The translations under genes and the position numbers were made by a program. The notes below the pieces were generated by a model. It was not told the DNA's origin and did no database searches. It saw only the letters and a list, made by a program, of their open reading frames with translations. 64,000 bases of DNA, from the NCBI GenBank assembly GCA_963930775.1, contig OZ005699.1, positions 4,733,501-4,797,500 on the forward strand, given 5' to 3'. This document shows positions 33,053 to 43,359 of the stretch, piece by piece; the first letter of the stretch is position 1, and each line of letters begins with the position of its first letter. This DNA is from Cliona cf. orientalis. Lineage: Eukaryota > Porifera > Demospongiae > Clionaida > Clionaidae.

Positions 33053-34678
33053 TTACTCCGGCTCACTGTCACCCTCGGACTGGTCTAAATCTGAGTCATT
33101 CTCTTCATCACTGCTGAAAGGATCATCTGACTCAGAGCCACCATCAGCAGCAGCATTCTTCTCAAGGCCGTAGGCGATCATCATGACTGGTAGCTCCTTA
33201 GCACAGCGAATCATGTTGTTTTGTGATCCATCCAATGCATTCGATATGCCACACACCAAAAAAGACTTGGCCACCATTTCTCTCTTGCTGCCGAGGTGCT
33301 GCTTGGACGCTGTTTTCGGTCTCGCTCCCGGATCTTGTGTGGCAACTTGTTTCTGCATGTACTCGATCCACTGGCTGCGGCAGTAACACTTGAAAGGTTT
33401 GTTCAAGCAAACATCAAACGGCTGAATTTTGCCTGTGCAGCCCCCTGGAATCACTGCCACTGTGATATTGTTGTTCCGTAGCTTTTCGGCAACCTGCTCT
33501 GTCATGTGCCCTGTAAATGTGTCCCACACAAGCAGGGCATGCTGCCTCTTTGTATACCTAAGGAGGACTTTGTGGATCCATACCAGTGTGAGTGATGCGT
33601 CATTCCACCCCTTCTGCTGGAGTTCCACAACTACATCAGGTGGAATGCGCAAGTTTTTTAGGGCTCGTTTCCCCTTGAACATTATCATGGGGGGCAGCAT
33701 ATTACCAGCAGCAGTGCAAGCTAGAATGATGGTGAGTCGGCGTTTATATGCTCCAGTTGATCGCACACGTACCTCTCGACAGCCCTTCTTGTGAACACTG
33801 TGAGAGCTGGGCATGTCGAAGTAGAGAGGGGTCTCATCCATATTCACGATCATGGTGTCTGGGAGGTGGTGAGTTTCTCGCAGTGTTCGGAGGTTGTCGA
33901 CAAACTTCTCTAGCTTGTCCTCCAGCTGTGCTGGCAATCTTTGCTGGATGCTCGTCTTAGTTCTGCAAAGCACCAACAATATCAACGCATACAAAGTAGA
34001 AAAAAATCAGAGTTTATTCACCTGATAGATAGGGAGTGACGACACATGAACTTGTCCACCCAACCATTGGAGGCCTTGAAGCTAGGGCATCTTTCAGAAA
34101 GGCTTTGAACCGGATGTCATGTCTTCTGACACCAACCTGCAAATCTCTCTGATGTAGCACCCATGACAGCAACTCCTCATCAATCTCTTGGGAATAGGAG
34201 AGGTGTCTTCCAGCACCCTTCTTCGTATGTTTCCCTTTGGTGGTCATGGATACCTTTTTCTTTGTGGCTGGCTCCTTATCGATGTCCTTCCACCCGTAAA
34301 TCGTGGATCGTGACACTGTTCAGAGTTTTCGCGAGCAAACTCAACAATCTCCAAATTTTGACGCAGGCTATACGACTTGTAAACACCCCTAGGCTTATTG
34401 TTTTCGGTGTCTTCTGGTTCCTGGCTGTTTTCTGGCTGCGACTCGGTGACAGCGTCGGGTTGTGATTGACGGCGAGGTCGCCCGACAGGTCCTTTGCGAC
34501 GAGGGACCGAGGTTGGCTGATAGCGCCTCAAGAACATTGGCATCACCTGTTGCTCTGGCTCAGTCTCCTGTTGCTTGGAGTTAGGCAGCTCTTTCTGAAA
34601 GAAATCTGTAATCTTTCTACGCTTGGGGCTCCTTTGCACACACGATTCCATCTTCCAAGACTTAGCGATCGTATACAC
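33053..34678 (-). pseudogene. pogo/Tigger-like DDE transposase, broken
   Basis: Minus strand. Exon 1 (34678 to about 34020) has a basic N-terminus, a helix-turn-helix (SYSLRQNLEIVEFAREN ... VSRSTIYGWK) and a CENP-B-like second helix region (LSYSQEIDEELLSWVL). Exon 2 (about 33964-33053) has the DDE domain: VNMDETPLYFDMP, LLVWDTFTGHMT and KIQPFDVCLNKPFK with three aspartates, then an acidic tail. The intron (about 33965-34019) has GT-AG borders and joins LSI to RTKTSIQQR. Lesions: frame change with apparent loss of part of the helix-turn-helix near 34315, and a frameshift near 34085. The catalytic exon itself is open. Such enzymes insert at TA, as seen here. Confidence 0.85.
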
Positions 34679-34826
34679 GTATATACTACGGTACGAGGTT
34701 CCGAATGCGCTATAATTAGAAACTAACGAGGTGCCAAATGCATTGTTAATTAGAAACTACTGTGTTTATGCTAATAGAACGCATGATCCAATTACCGCAA
34801 GAAAATTCAATTCCAGGAATTGTTTG

Positions 34827-36137
34827 TCATAGAGTCGGTAGACTCTATAAGTAGGGATGGCCCGGATATGCCATATATATAATACATTACAAATATCCAA
34901 ATATCTCAAAATAGGTAATTTTGTGAAATTTCTAAGTGTGAAAATTAGAATCTCCAGCAAATTGTGCATCTAGCAAGACCAAGATCATTCATCAAAACAA
35001 TTGTACATGCCAGAACCAGATGTTTGAAAAATAGCCCATTTCTCATTCTTTCTTTCTTTTTCTTTATCAAGGCTAACTCAACACTGCCTTGATCGCTCAT
35101 CTTAGTTTGAGTATAAATCCACTCCATTTTGTAGCGCGCAGGTCCATGACACGCTAGTTTTGCGTTATCTCTACAGCTACGTAATGGTGGGTGTGTACGG
35201 CGCTTAACGAAAAGGGTGTATCTGATGTACGCCATTTTTGTCACAATAATGCGCATGCTCATAATGTGTTGCCATGGTGAAGTCATGTGACTAGTCAGTG
35301 GCGCGCGCCACCGCCGCTACCTAGCCAGCTAGCGCCACAACTCGATCAAAGCTAGCTCAGCCCACAGACATTAGAGCGCTCTAATATCTATGCTTAGCCT
35401 AGCCATAGCTAAGCGCCAGGCTCTCCCACGCGAGCTAGGATATTAAAAGCGAACCTAGCTAGCTAGAGGCTAGCGCCTGCAGCTCTAGTACTGCGCTGAG
35501 ATAGGCAGACTCGTGGCCTCAACGTACGGGCGCGGCACAGCCCTCGGCACGGTCAGCATAACAGCCAGCTTAGTAATGACAAAGATAGTCATTAATAGCT
35601 ATACTATAACTAGTACTAGAGTCTCATCGCTACTTGGCCGCCTGGAACAGCTTTATCGGCTAGGCGAGTTAATGAGAGGCGTGGCTACGCGAACTTCGGC
35701 ACCTCCCATCTATATATACTTGCTGTATATGTATACAGTTGCACTCATGCAATAAAAAAGGAACAGAAACAAGTATAAAAACAATTGAATAAAATTGAAG
35801 GATGAAGTAGGGATGGCAATGCCAAAAAGTACACAAACAAGATTTTTAGGGATAAGAGTTAATCACAACCACTATACATCCCTACGCTTGCTTTTCTACA
35901 GACCTATTAATGTCGACTTATCCAAGGCATGCTATACTTGGAGTGTTCTTGACTTATATGTGGGAGAAATTTACCCTGTCAGTCTTTTATGATCCCAATG
36001 CTACTCAAAAAGCAAGCGTAGGGATGTATAGTGGTTGTGATTATCTCTTATCCCTAAAAATCTTGTTCGTGTACTTTTTGGCATTGCCATCCCTACTTCA
36101 TCCTTCAATTTTATTCAATTGTTTTTATACTTGTATT
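34827..36137. mobile_element. Composite AGTAGGGATGG element, second full copy
   Basis: Same start (TAGAGTCGGTAGACTCTATA) and same foldback end (35765-36137) as 25650-27006. It lies 5' of the transposase gene inside the pogo-like element. Confidence 0.75.
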
Positions 36138-36569
36138 CTATTAGAATGGAAGCGACTGTCTGTAATTATTTTCTATGAATCCAATTAGCGCAATAGTGCT
36201 AAGGTGAGGCTATTGCGCATGCTCAAACCACGTGCTGCACGGTTAAATCACACCTGCTTAATAATAAACCGTTCTGGAAGCCTCTATATTATATCTCGCT
36301 CTGTCTCTCGAACTCGTTGCTAGCTATAGTTAACCAAATCGCAAGTGTCGTTCGTCGTTCATGCGGGTACTAAACTACACTCGGGACTGACCTTAGTTGG
36401 AACTGCACTAAGTCCAGCAGCCAGGGCCTCAGGCTGTGATCAGCACGATTCAGTGGCATCGCTAACCATGCGGCACAGCTGTCAGAAGGCCTTTCTCAGG
36501 CTACCCTCATGATGATCGGGGCCAGGGGCACAGGTACGATAGCCACTATTCGTCGTCGCTCAAAGCTAT

Positions 36570-36713
36570 GCTAATTGTTCTGTTACAACGCAACATCTAA
36601 TTAACGCAAGAAAATTCACTTCCTGGAATTGTTTTGACTCTAATTGTGCGCAAATCAGATTTGAAATTATTTTTTTTGCTCGCGTTCTATTTGAATAAAC
36701 ACGGTAACTGGTG
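36570..36713. mobile_element. MITE remnant (ACGGTAAC right end)
   Basis: GCAAGAAAATTCACTTCCTG and GTTCTATTTGAATAAACACGG resemble 34754-34825 (partial) and 39362-39497. Borders are eroded. Confidence 0.5.
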
Positions 36714-37336
36714 AAAAAGAAGGACGACGTTTGCCGAAAATTAGAAACAAAATAGCGCGATCGCGTCCAGGGGGGCCGAATAATTAGAAGGGCCAAATTT
36801 TTAGAAGAAATACGGTATTCTTTCATCATACTACTACAGTCGCTGCAATTTGTGAGCCCCGCCCACTTACGGGCCGTTTCATGCCCCTATTTTGGCGGCT
36901 CACCGCTTGGAACAGGAGGCTTGCTCAAACTTCTAACGTTGGATCTGTGAAGTAGAAGGCCCAAACTGCCAACAAAACCAAGTCTAAAGCCTAGGGCTCT
37001 TCTCTTACTGGCTTGAAATGGTGGTAGGTTGAAAAGTGACAAAAATCGCGTTTTGCACAAAGTTACCCCTTTTCTCAAATTCACTCACAAATATGATGAT
37101 CCGGGATGTAGTACTATAGAAGGTGACTGAAAATCTAGTGAGCAATAGCAATGGTCGTGATCGATCAACAATATCTGATGGGATCATAGCTGGTGTTGAT
37201 ACCGGTGTTGGTAGGCACTTTTGCCATGGAAATACTTGCAGCAGACTGTCATTCTTCTTAATACCGTCAGCAAAGTGAGTACTACATATTCGACTGTGTA
37301 TGGTTACCTCATTTCGGCTCCTGCATATCAGAGCTA

Positions 37337-37507
37337 CCGTAGTTAATCGAATACAACGCATGATCCAATTTAACGCAATAAATCAGCATTTTACGGATTC
37401 TCATAACATTTATATATGGAGCGATTGACGACCTTTACCAGAAAAACGCGCGTTTTTCTAAATTGAAATTATTTTTTTTTACATGTGTAGTATTAGATTA
37501 AGTACGG
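37337..37507. mobile_element. TA-flanked MITE, 171 bp
   Basis: Ends CCGTAGTTAATCGAATAC and GTATTAGATTAAGTACGG, with TA at 37335-37336 and 37508-37509. Confidence 0.8.
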
Positions 37508-37649
37508 TAACCATGTCTTAAGTAGCTCTTCATTCCTAAATGGTAATTTGTAAAATTTCAGTCCTTTATACTTTTCTGTTAAATGATTCTTGCAGCCAAA
37601 TACAGCACAGGAATGAACAATTTCTATTGGAATATACGTACATTGCCTG

Positions 37650-38280
37650 GGGTATGTGGTAAATACTGTGGTGCCCTAAACCACAATGGTAAGGAAGCCA
37701 TAGCAACCCCATCTCTGCAGTTGATTGCACAAGGTGCAGGTCAAGCTCAGGATTGAATTCGCAACTTGTTGCCGACTAGCCACGCTCAAACCCACCCAAA
37801 GTGCTAAAAAAATGCCTCCCTGGAAAGGCTTCTTATGAATTCTGGAAAGTGTCAGGACCCCCAGTAGCAGGTTAGTATACCATTAATTATAAATATTTCG
37901 TTAAATTACTTACGGACAGTCTGGCTTATGCGAAAATTAAATGCACGAAAATATATGCGCAATATTGATGATAATGCGGTACAGGGACATTTGTCCGAAA
38001 ATTATTTAACGCAAAAATTATTACACGAAAGATTTTGTACATGAAATACTCACGATTTATGGTACTTACTCTGGTATTGCTTATTTGACAGGTGGCCAAG
38101 ATAGCATTTTTTTGTAGATACGTAGAAAGTCTCGCCTGTCAAAACTAGTGCATGTCATATAAAAAGGTACGCTGCAGCTGCTGGAGGCAGTGCACGTTAC
38201 TTGGAATAATAATAATGAAACATGGTCTACCATTTCCCTGATTGGACTCAAATGTGTGTGCTTACCTATATGAAAATATA
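37650..38280. repeat. Dispersed repeat C, copy 2 (inverted)
   Basis: Reverse complement of 29130-29830, interrupted by its own MITE at 37880-38062. Confidence 0.8.
37880..38062. mobile_element. TA-flanked MITE inside repeat C
   Basis: Ends CCATTAATTATAAATA / CACGATTTATGG with TA at 37878-37879 and 38063-38064. Repeat C copy 1 reads straight through (GTTAGTATACTTACTC). Internal ACGAAAATT boxes repeat. Confidence 0.8.
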
Positions 38281-38642
38281 TTCACTGCATATTCTTTTTG
38301 CGTTTTGTGTAAAAACTTGAATTGGCAATCAAAAGAATCTTGCATTCAAAACCCGACCTATGGCACTGGACAACAGTACCTCTAAAATGTACTACATGTA
38401 CGTACAACCTAGACGCAAGTAGACATAACAGGTACATGGCACATATTATTATTGAACCTTTCCAGCGATCCAAATCTTCCTTTTCATCATGTTTGTGCAG
38501 ATCTTTTTCAAACTGAAGTTGATCATCACAAAAGGAACCTGTAAATCAGTAATATACAATATAATATTATACCGTGTTTATTCTATTATATCCCGTTACT
38601 ATGTTGTTGCTATGTAAAATATACACCATAATGCACTTTCTA
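38281..38642. other. No gene seen
   Basis: Non-coding sequence with no recognised feature. Confidence 0.4.
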
Positions 38643-38770
38643 GAGACAAGCAGTGCAATATGAACACCCTCAGGTAAGCCACAGTGCAATATGAATAGCT
38701 CCAGGAAATCCACAGTGCAATGTTAGTGGCTCAAGGGATGTCAAAGTGCAATATTAAATACTGCAGGCCT
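38643..38770 (+). repeat. Degenerate minisatellite, ~40-45 bp unit
   Basis: Four imperfect units around CACAGTGCAATATGAA.AGCTC.AGG, with starts near 38650, 38681, 38712 and 38745. Confidence 0.65.
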
Positions 38771-39239
38771 TGAACAATAAACATGTTGGTAGCAACAAAA
38801 GTAAATGGAGCGTCTCGCGAGACTAAATGGAGCGTATGGCGGGAAAGGTAGCAGGAGATCGCCAGTTCGAAGCGATGGGCGGAGTTGTCGATCGATCGAT
38901 CGCGAGTCAAAACAGTATAGGCGTATGTAGGTAAGCTTACTGCATAGGCACGTAGCCGATAGTCAACAGCTCCAGCTTTGTTTCTTGGCTTCTGAGCTCA
39001 ATGTTGCAAGTCACACTAACGATGGTAGTTCATCGCCAAGAGTCGAATGGCTATAGCTAGCTGTGTGGATTTAACCACACCCCTTGGTCACGAGACGTTC
39101 AGAAGTTCGATTAACGTTCGAGAATATGACTCAGAGAGCGACTTTGTGTGTCCGTTTCGATTAAGATAAGCTTGTCTTTTCTTTCTTTTAGTGTTCTATG
39201 CGTATCTATATGGTAGCTATGCCCACGGGATATAAACTA
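38771..39239. other. No gene seen
   Basis: Non-coding. A short GC-rich patch (AATGGAGCGTCTCGCGAGAC near 38808) and a GATCGATCGATCGCGA patch near 38891 are the only oddities. Confidence 0.4.
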
Positions 39240-39353
39240 GTTGTATCACGCGCACTCGGGATGCATGGCATTTATTGCCCTCAACCCTCGGGCACAAGGC
39301 CCTTGGGCTTCGGTGCAATAAATGCCATACATCCCTCGTGCCCGTGATATAAC
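39240..39353. repeat. Long hairpin palindrome
   Basis: Arms around GGCATTTATTGC and GCAATAAATGCC with flanking ATCACG/CGTGAT. The tip is rich in GGGC/GCCC and contains GGGCTTCGG. Confidence 0.75.
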
Positions 39354-39620
39354 TATTACATAGAATGTAAGCTAAAAAATATTATGATTTAAACTTTTGC
39401 ATGATTTTCTGGTAAAGGTCGTCACATTCTACATAAAAATACATTATGAAGGCGAGTCTTCTTGCATTAATTACATCTTGCATTTTATTAAACACGGTAA
39501 CTGGAGAGAGCTGAGCTGAGCTTGACCATACATGTAGATACGTTCATGACACATTGCTAAACTCATGCACACGTACACATGCGTAATGATACATGTACAT
39601 ACATACATACATACACATGT

Positions 39621-39950
39621 ATAGCCTCGTCCCAGGCTCTCTTGGGGGAGGGGAAAAAAGAGCCTGGTAACAATTGCATGCACATGTGCAAATCCTTACA
39701 AACAAAACATGGTTAGTCAGTTTTCACAACAGAACAGCCTTTCGAGGGGAAAGTGATTTACTCTCGTAGACACCATCACTAGCTGATGGCAAGATATTTT
39801 TCGACTGCTTGGGCGACTTTTGCAGTTTGACTACTAGTAGTATACAATCAGTAGTCCACGGATAGCATACAGCGATTTTGGTGCATGTGCATGCAGTTGT
39901 TACCAGGCTCTCTTTTCCCCTCCCCCCAAGAGAGCCTGGGGACGAGGCTA
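39621..39950. mobile_element. MITE with AGCCTCGTCCCCAGGCTC ends
   Basis: About 70-bp inverted ends (TAGCCTCGTCCCAGGCTCTC... and its complement at 39881-39950). Single ends of the same type occur near 43050 and 63061-63082. Confidence 0.85.
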
Positions 39951-40054
39951 CTGCATAATTTCTTAAAACCTTGCCACAGGGAGGGATCTTACTTCAGGTC
40001 ATGGTAGGTGTGGCAAATATTGAATGAGCCAGACGCTACATAATTATTCCTTGG

Positions 40055-40290
40055 TGCATGCACGAGGGTTACGGTAGTTGGTCTGTGTGTCAGTCTGTCC
40101 GTCTGTTATCACGCTAGCTGCTACATACCTCGTTTGCAAGTCCAATTTGCGGTGTTCTAAGGTTCCTTATGGCGTTCCAAACCCATGATTTGTGTGAATT
40201 TCTCCGAAAACGCTTTGTTTCGCCAGTTTTGGCATTATTTGCCAATTCTAAGCTTCTTGACTTTGCCCGAGCTAGCGATAGCATGACTTA
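40055..40290. repeat. Dispersed repeat B, copy without MITE
   Basis: Reverse complement of 14275-14740. It supplies the empty site for the MITE at 14438-14644. Confidence 0.7.
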
Positions 40291-40502
40291 CCGTATAAAT
40301 AGGTTGTGCACTATATACGGTATGTATGTATGTCTATTAACCCTCAGGTTGCATCTCAGTCCACTGGCGAGCAGCTTAGCTGCCAATTGCCATGTGTATA
40401 CTATTCTTGTGGTATTCTTTGACTCCCTGGCTTGTATGCATGCATGGCATTACAGTGCTTGAACCCAAGTGAGTTGCAATAGCTACTGTTGGACATGTAA
40501 TA

Positions 40503-40890
40503 CCGTAGAAACTGGTTGTTAAGCGATGCTCGCTGTTAAGCGCATACTTTTTATTAAGCGCATAGTTTTGTGCGAGCTTTACCGCTTTTTGTTAGGCGCA
40601 CATCCCCAACAAGCCACCTGAACGACGAGCGATCGGTTACACGAGCCCAGAAAGAAGGCTAGAAGTAGGCTGGAGAAGAAAACGTCGAGAATTACGCTCT
40701 CTGGTCGTTCCTTGGCCATCGCTGTAGGTCTTTCTACCCTCGACACGTTCTTTACGCACGCCCCACCTACCGTGTTTTAACACTTTTAATTAAGCGCATG
40801 CTTCCTGTTAAGCGCATACTTTTTATTAAGCGCATATTTTCTTGCTGCCGCGTGTTATAAGCGCATGCGCTTAACAACCAGTTTCTACGG
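40503..40890. mobile_element. TA-flanked MITE with TTAAGCGCAT repeats
   Basis: Perfect ends CCGTAGAAACTGGTTGTTAA / TTAACAACCAGTTTCTACGG. TA at 40501-40502 and 40891-40892. Both subterminal regions hold several TTAAGCGCAT boxes, possible transposase sites. Confidence 0.9.
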
Positions 40891-41043
40891 TATTGCGCAG
40901 TGTGCTTCAGTCCGGAGCTTGTGCAGACTGGAGTTCCATACAACATACCAGCTGTAGGTCAATATGCACACATGCACCACAGTCATGGCATAAGTCTATA
41001 TTAAATGCATACTTGGCTATAGCCTTGTGTGCAATACATCCAG

Positions 41044-41123
41044 CACTACGGAAGGAGTGGTGGTGGATCAGGTGGCAAGAATGGTACCACAAAAACATTT
41101 CAACCAAAAAGATACTATCATAG
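41044..41123 (+). CDS. Candidate Gly-rich exon, plus strand
   Basis: Between an AG at 41042-41043 and a GTATGG donor at 41124 the frame reads YGRSGGGSGGKNGTTKTFQP, typical of low-complexity RNA-binding proteins. No partner exon was found. It conflicts in strand with the candidate at 41152-41254. Confidence 0.3.
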
Positions 41124-41151
41124 GTATGGTAATAAATTATCCACAACTTAC

Positions 41152-41254
41152 CACCACGTGCATCACATGAACGAGAGGAACGATAATCAAATGAGCTACT
41201 AATGTCCAGACCGTAACTGGCTGGTGATTCGCACTCCTCTTCCCAGTCACTCAT
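41152..41254 (-). CDS. Candidate first coding exon, minus strand
   Basis: The minus-strand ATG at 41254 opens MSDWEEECESPASYGLDISS and continues to a consensus GTAAGT donor (complement of 41146-41151), phase 1. An acceptor-like GTGCAG lies just upstream. The acidic, aromatic start resembles the N-terminus of Vasa-type helicases, but no helicase motif is in the window, so the identity is open. Confidence 0.35.
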
Positions 41255-41455
41255 AATCACTGCACAACAAAAAGCCAAGATCCTGATCTGACAGCACTCT
41301 ACAGGCACTTTTGCTCCACGTGGAAATTTCAACACTCGCACGTATATAGATCTCCGTTCCGATTCCGGCGGGATTCGTCCCCAGGCCACTCCCACGTTTA
41401 CAATGTCATAATTAAAATTAATGCGTGGGCGCGTAGGTAGAAAACCGTACCCACG

Positions 41456-41593
41456 AGTAGTCTCGTTCCCAGACCCCGCCCCAAAAAGAAGGGGAAAGGG
41501 TCTGGGGACTGGCGAGTCTCTGACTAGTCTCGTACCCAGCCCCCAAATCCCCGCGCGGGGATTTGGGGGCTGGGGTCTGGGGACGAGACTAGG
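41456..41593. repeat. Nested palindromes with AGTCTCGT ends
   Basis: A near-perfect palindrome at 41522-41591 is centred on CCCCGCGCGGGG, with CCCAGCCCCCAAATC arms. The left neighbour (41456-41510) is a related arm, and another AGTCTCGT-type end is at 43225-43273. Confidence 0.8.
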
Positions 41594-41639
41594 CTCTGAC
41601 TGGCGAGCGTTTAACGTTTGCACGCGAGAAAAGAGGGGG

Positions 41640-42050
41640 CCGGGGAGCCTGGTAAAACTTATCACATGCGTGACGTCAGGTGGAACCAACTTCCACACAA
41701 CAGCGAGTTGGCCAAGATCGAGTTCTTCAATCAGTACGTTACAATCGGCTATGAATCAGCAAGCGGAGACGCTTCAGCATCTTCGCTATGTATCAAAAAC
41801 TGTGATTTGCATGGTAACTCGACCGTGTCCACGCTCAGGTGGAACCGACTTGCAGTCTGCACGAAGACCCCCAATTCTCTTACGCACCCAGAAGTGAATC
41901 ACGCATGCGGAAGTTACGTTTACACTATGGGGATATTGCACAGGCGAATTCCAACATGGCGGACAAAACAGCTGGTCAACTGCAGTCGACTCTACGTGTC
42001 AACAAAGCCATGCGCCAGTGCGAAGGCTTTTGAATCAAGAACTATATGAA
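41640..42050 (+). repeat. Gene-like repeat D, copy 1
   Basis: Shares CAGTCTGCACGAAG, TATGAATCAGCAAGC and related segments with 42770-43040 (inverted) and 43800-44000 (direct). A 143-codon open frame is present in this copy only, and no family is recognised. Confidence 0.55.
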
Positions 42051-42769
42051 GTTATTGTATTTTAGCTAAAATATCGTAGTCTAAACTTGTTTCCTCGTTT
42101 ATTTTCGTCGTAAGAGCTCGAAGACTACCGCCACTACCTTCCATGTTCGAGTGTCTGAGCCAACTTCACAATTTTAGTGCACGCACTAAATCACCTGCAA
42201 TAATCTCCAAACTTGGTTTGTGGGTGCAGTACCTTAGGATCTTCAACATTGATTTTATTGTTCAAGTGGGACTACCGCTCTCCAGAACAGAACTATACGA
42301 GGTATAAAACTAAAAATATTTACTGTGTTCAGCACGTTGTAGCCCGACTGGGAAAGAGACTTAGTTTATACTGGGGCTGAGCACTCGTACTTTCACTACT
42401 TTAGTTGTAATTCAATCATTCCCTGTCCTCTATTTTTCTGTAGTTCTGGAGATATACCTGAATCTGCAACACCATTTTTTGAAGATTAGTGTCTGGCGAG
42501 TTTTTGGAATTTTAGTGCACGGGGAAAGAAACCCTTGAATCCCTCGAGAGTTAGCATTTGAAGACATTATCACTAGTAGTTCAATATATTATTGTAGATG
42601 TTTCTTATCTAGATAATCTATGCGAGTTATTTCTCTCTCAAATATTGATTTATGCAAAAATGTGTTGCTCACCTCCATGACCTTCTGTTAGCCCGATGAC
42701 CTTTGGCGGTCCCGCCCCATACGCAGATATTAGGGTTTACCAATATAAACGCGCAGTAGTAGAGTAGAT
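42051..42769. other. No gene seen
   Basis: Non-coding sequence with no recognised feature. Confidence 0.4.
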
Positions 42770-43040
42770 GCTGAATATGATGTGCCCGCAAACATGATAA
42801 AATTAACGCGCGTGCCTCGAGCATAACATAACACAGTCATAGTAACGAAGTAAACACGAACTTCCTGTGTGGTATGGAAAACGTGGGGTCTTCGTGCAGA
42901 CTGTTGGACGTTGGCATGATCGAGTTTATCATGCAAATCGCGGCTGACACCCAGCGAAGGGACTGAAGGGCCCTGGCTTGCTGATTCATAGCTGATTGTA
43001 ACGTTCAGATCGAAAAGCTCGAACTTTCGATGAGAAATTC
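42770..43040 (-). repeat. Gene-like repeat D, copy 2 (inverted)
   Basis: Complement of copy 1 over about 250 bp with many differences; the open frames differ between copies. Confidence 0.55.
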
Positions 43041-43299
43041 TGTGCTTCAAGCCTGGGGACGAGGCTAAGCGTTTGCTGGGTTCGGCCGGCTTTGGGTGCG
43101 CGCGCCGACACCGCCAGCGCTCATCAAATCTGATTAGTTAGTAGGCTCTACTCTTATAACTTACATTCCTGCGGGCAGTGAGTCATATGACCGTGCCAAA
43201 GCTTGTGATCTGATTGGTTTAGTCCTTCCCCTTCTTTTTGGGGCGGGGCCGGGGTCTGGGGACGAGACTAACCCACGAGTGGCCTGGTATCCGGCCAGT

Positions 43300-43330
43300 A
43301 CCAGTATATATAGTCCAGATCCGGATCCCA
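43300..43330 (+). promoter_or_regulatory. TATA-like box upstream of the small-exon gene
   Basis: GTATATATAG near 43310 lies about 45-50 bp before the ATGATG at 43360. Suggestive only. Confidence 0.35.
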
Positions 43331-43359
43331 ATCCTAAGAACGGTTGACCTTTGAACCAT

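Larger units (their letters stand above)
32288..36815. mobile_element. pogo-like transposon carrying a HIRAN-like gene
   Basis: Terminal inverted repeats CCATATTTCTTCTAAAAATT and AAATTTTTAGAAGAAATACGG. TA duplications lie at 32286-32287 and 36816-36817, with the empty site at 21764-21765. Subterminal CGAATAATTAGAAG boxes occur near both ends. It contains a plus-strand HIRAN-like frame, a minus-strand DDE transposase in tail-to-tail arrangement, and a nested composite element at 34827-36137. Without that insertion it is about 3.2 kb. Confidence 0.88.
32199..37088. mobile_element. GTGA-end MITE split by the pogo-like transposon
   Basis: Ends GTGAGCGAATTTGAGAAAAG and CTTTTCTCAAATTCACTCAC with AAAT on both sides. 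The two halves (32199-32287, 36818-37088) together match 21656-22064. Confidence 0.85.

Noticed and set aside
40907..41698. 263-codon open frame on the minus strand
   Set aside because: It spans a long palindrome and several repeat pieces; only the small MSDWEEE stretch with a splice donor looks like coding sequence.
41618..42049. 143-codon plus-strand frame in repeat D
   Set aside because: The two other copies of the repeat do not keep the frame and no domain is recognised.
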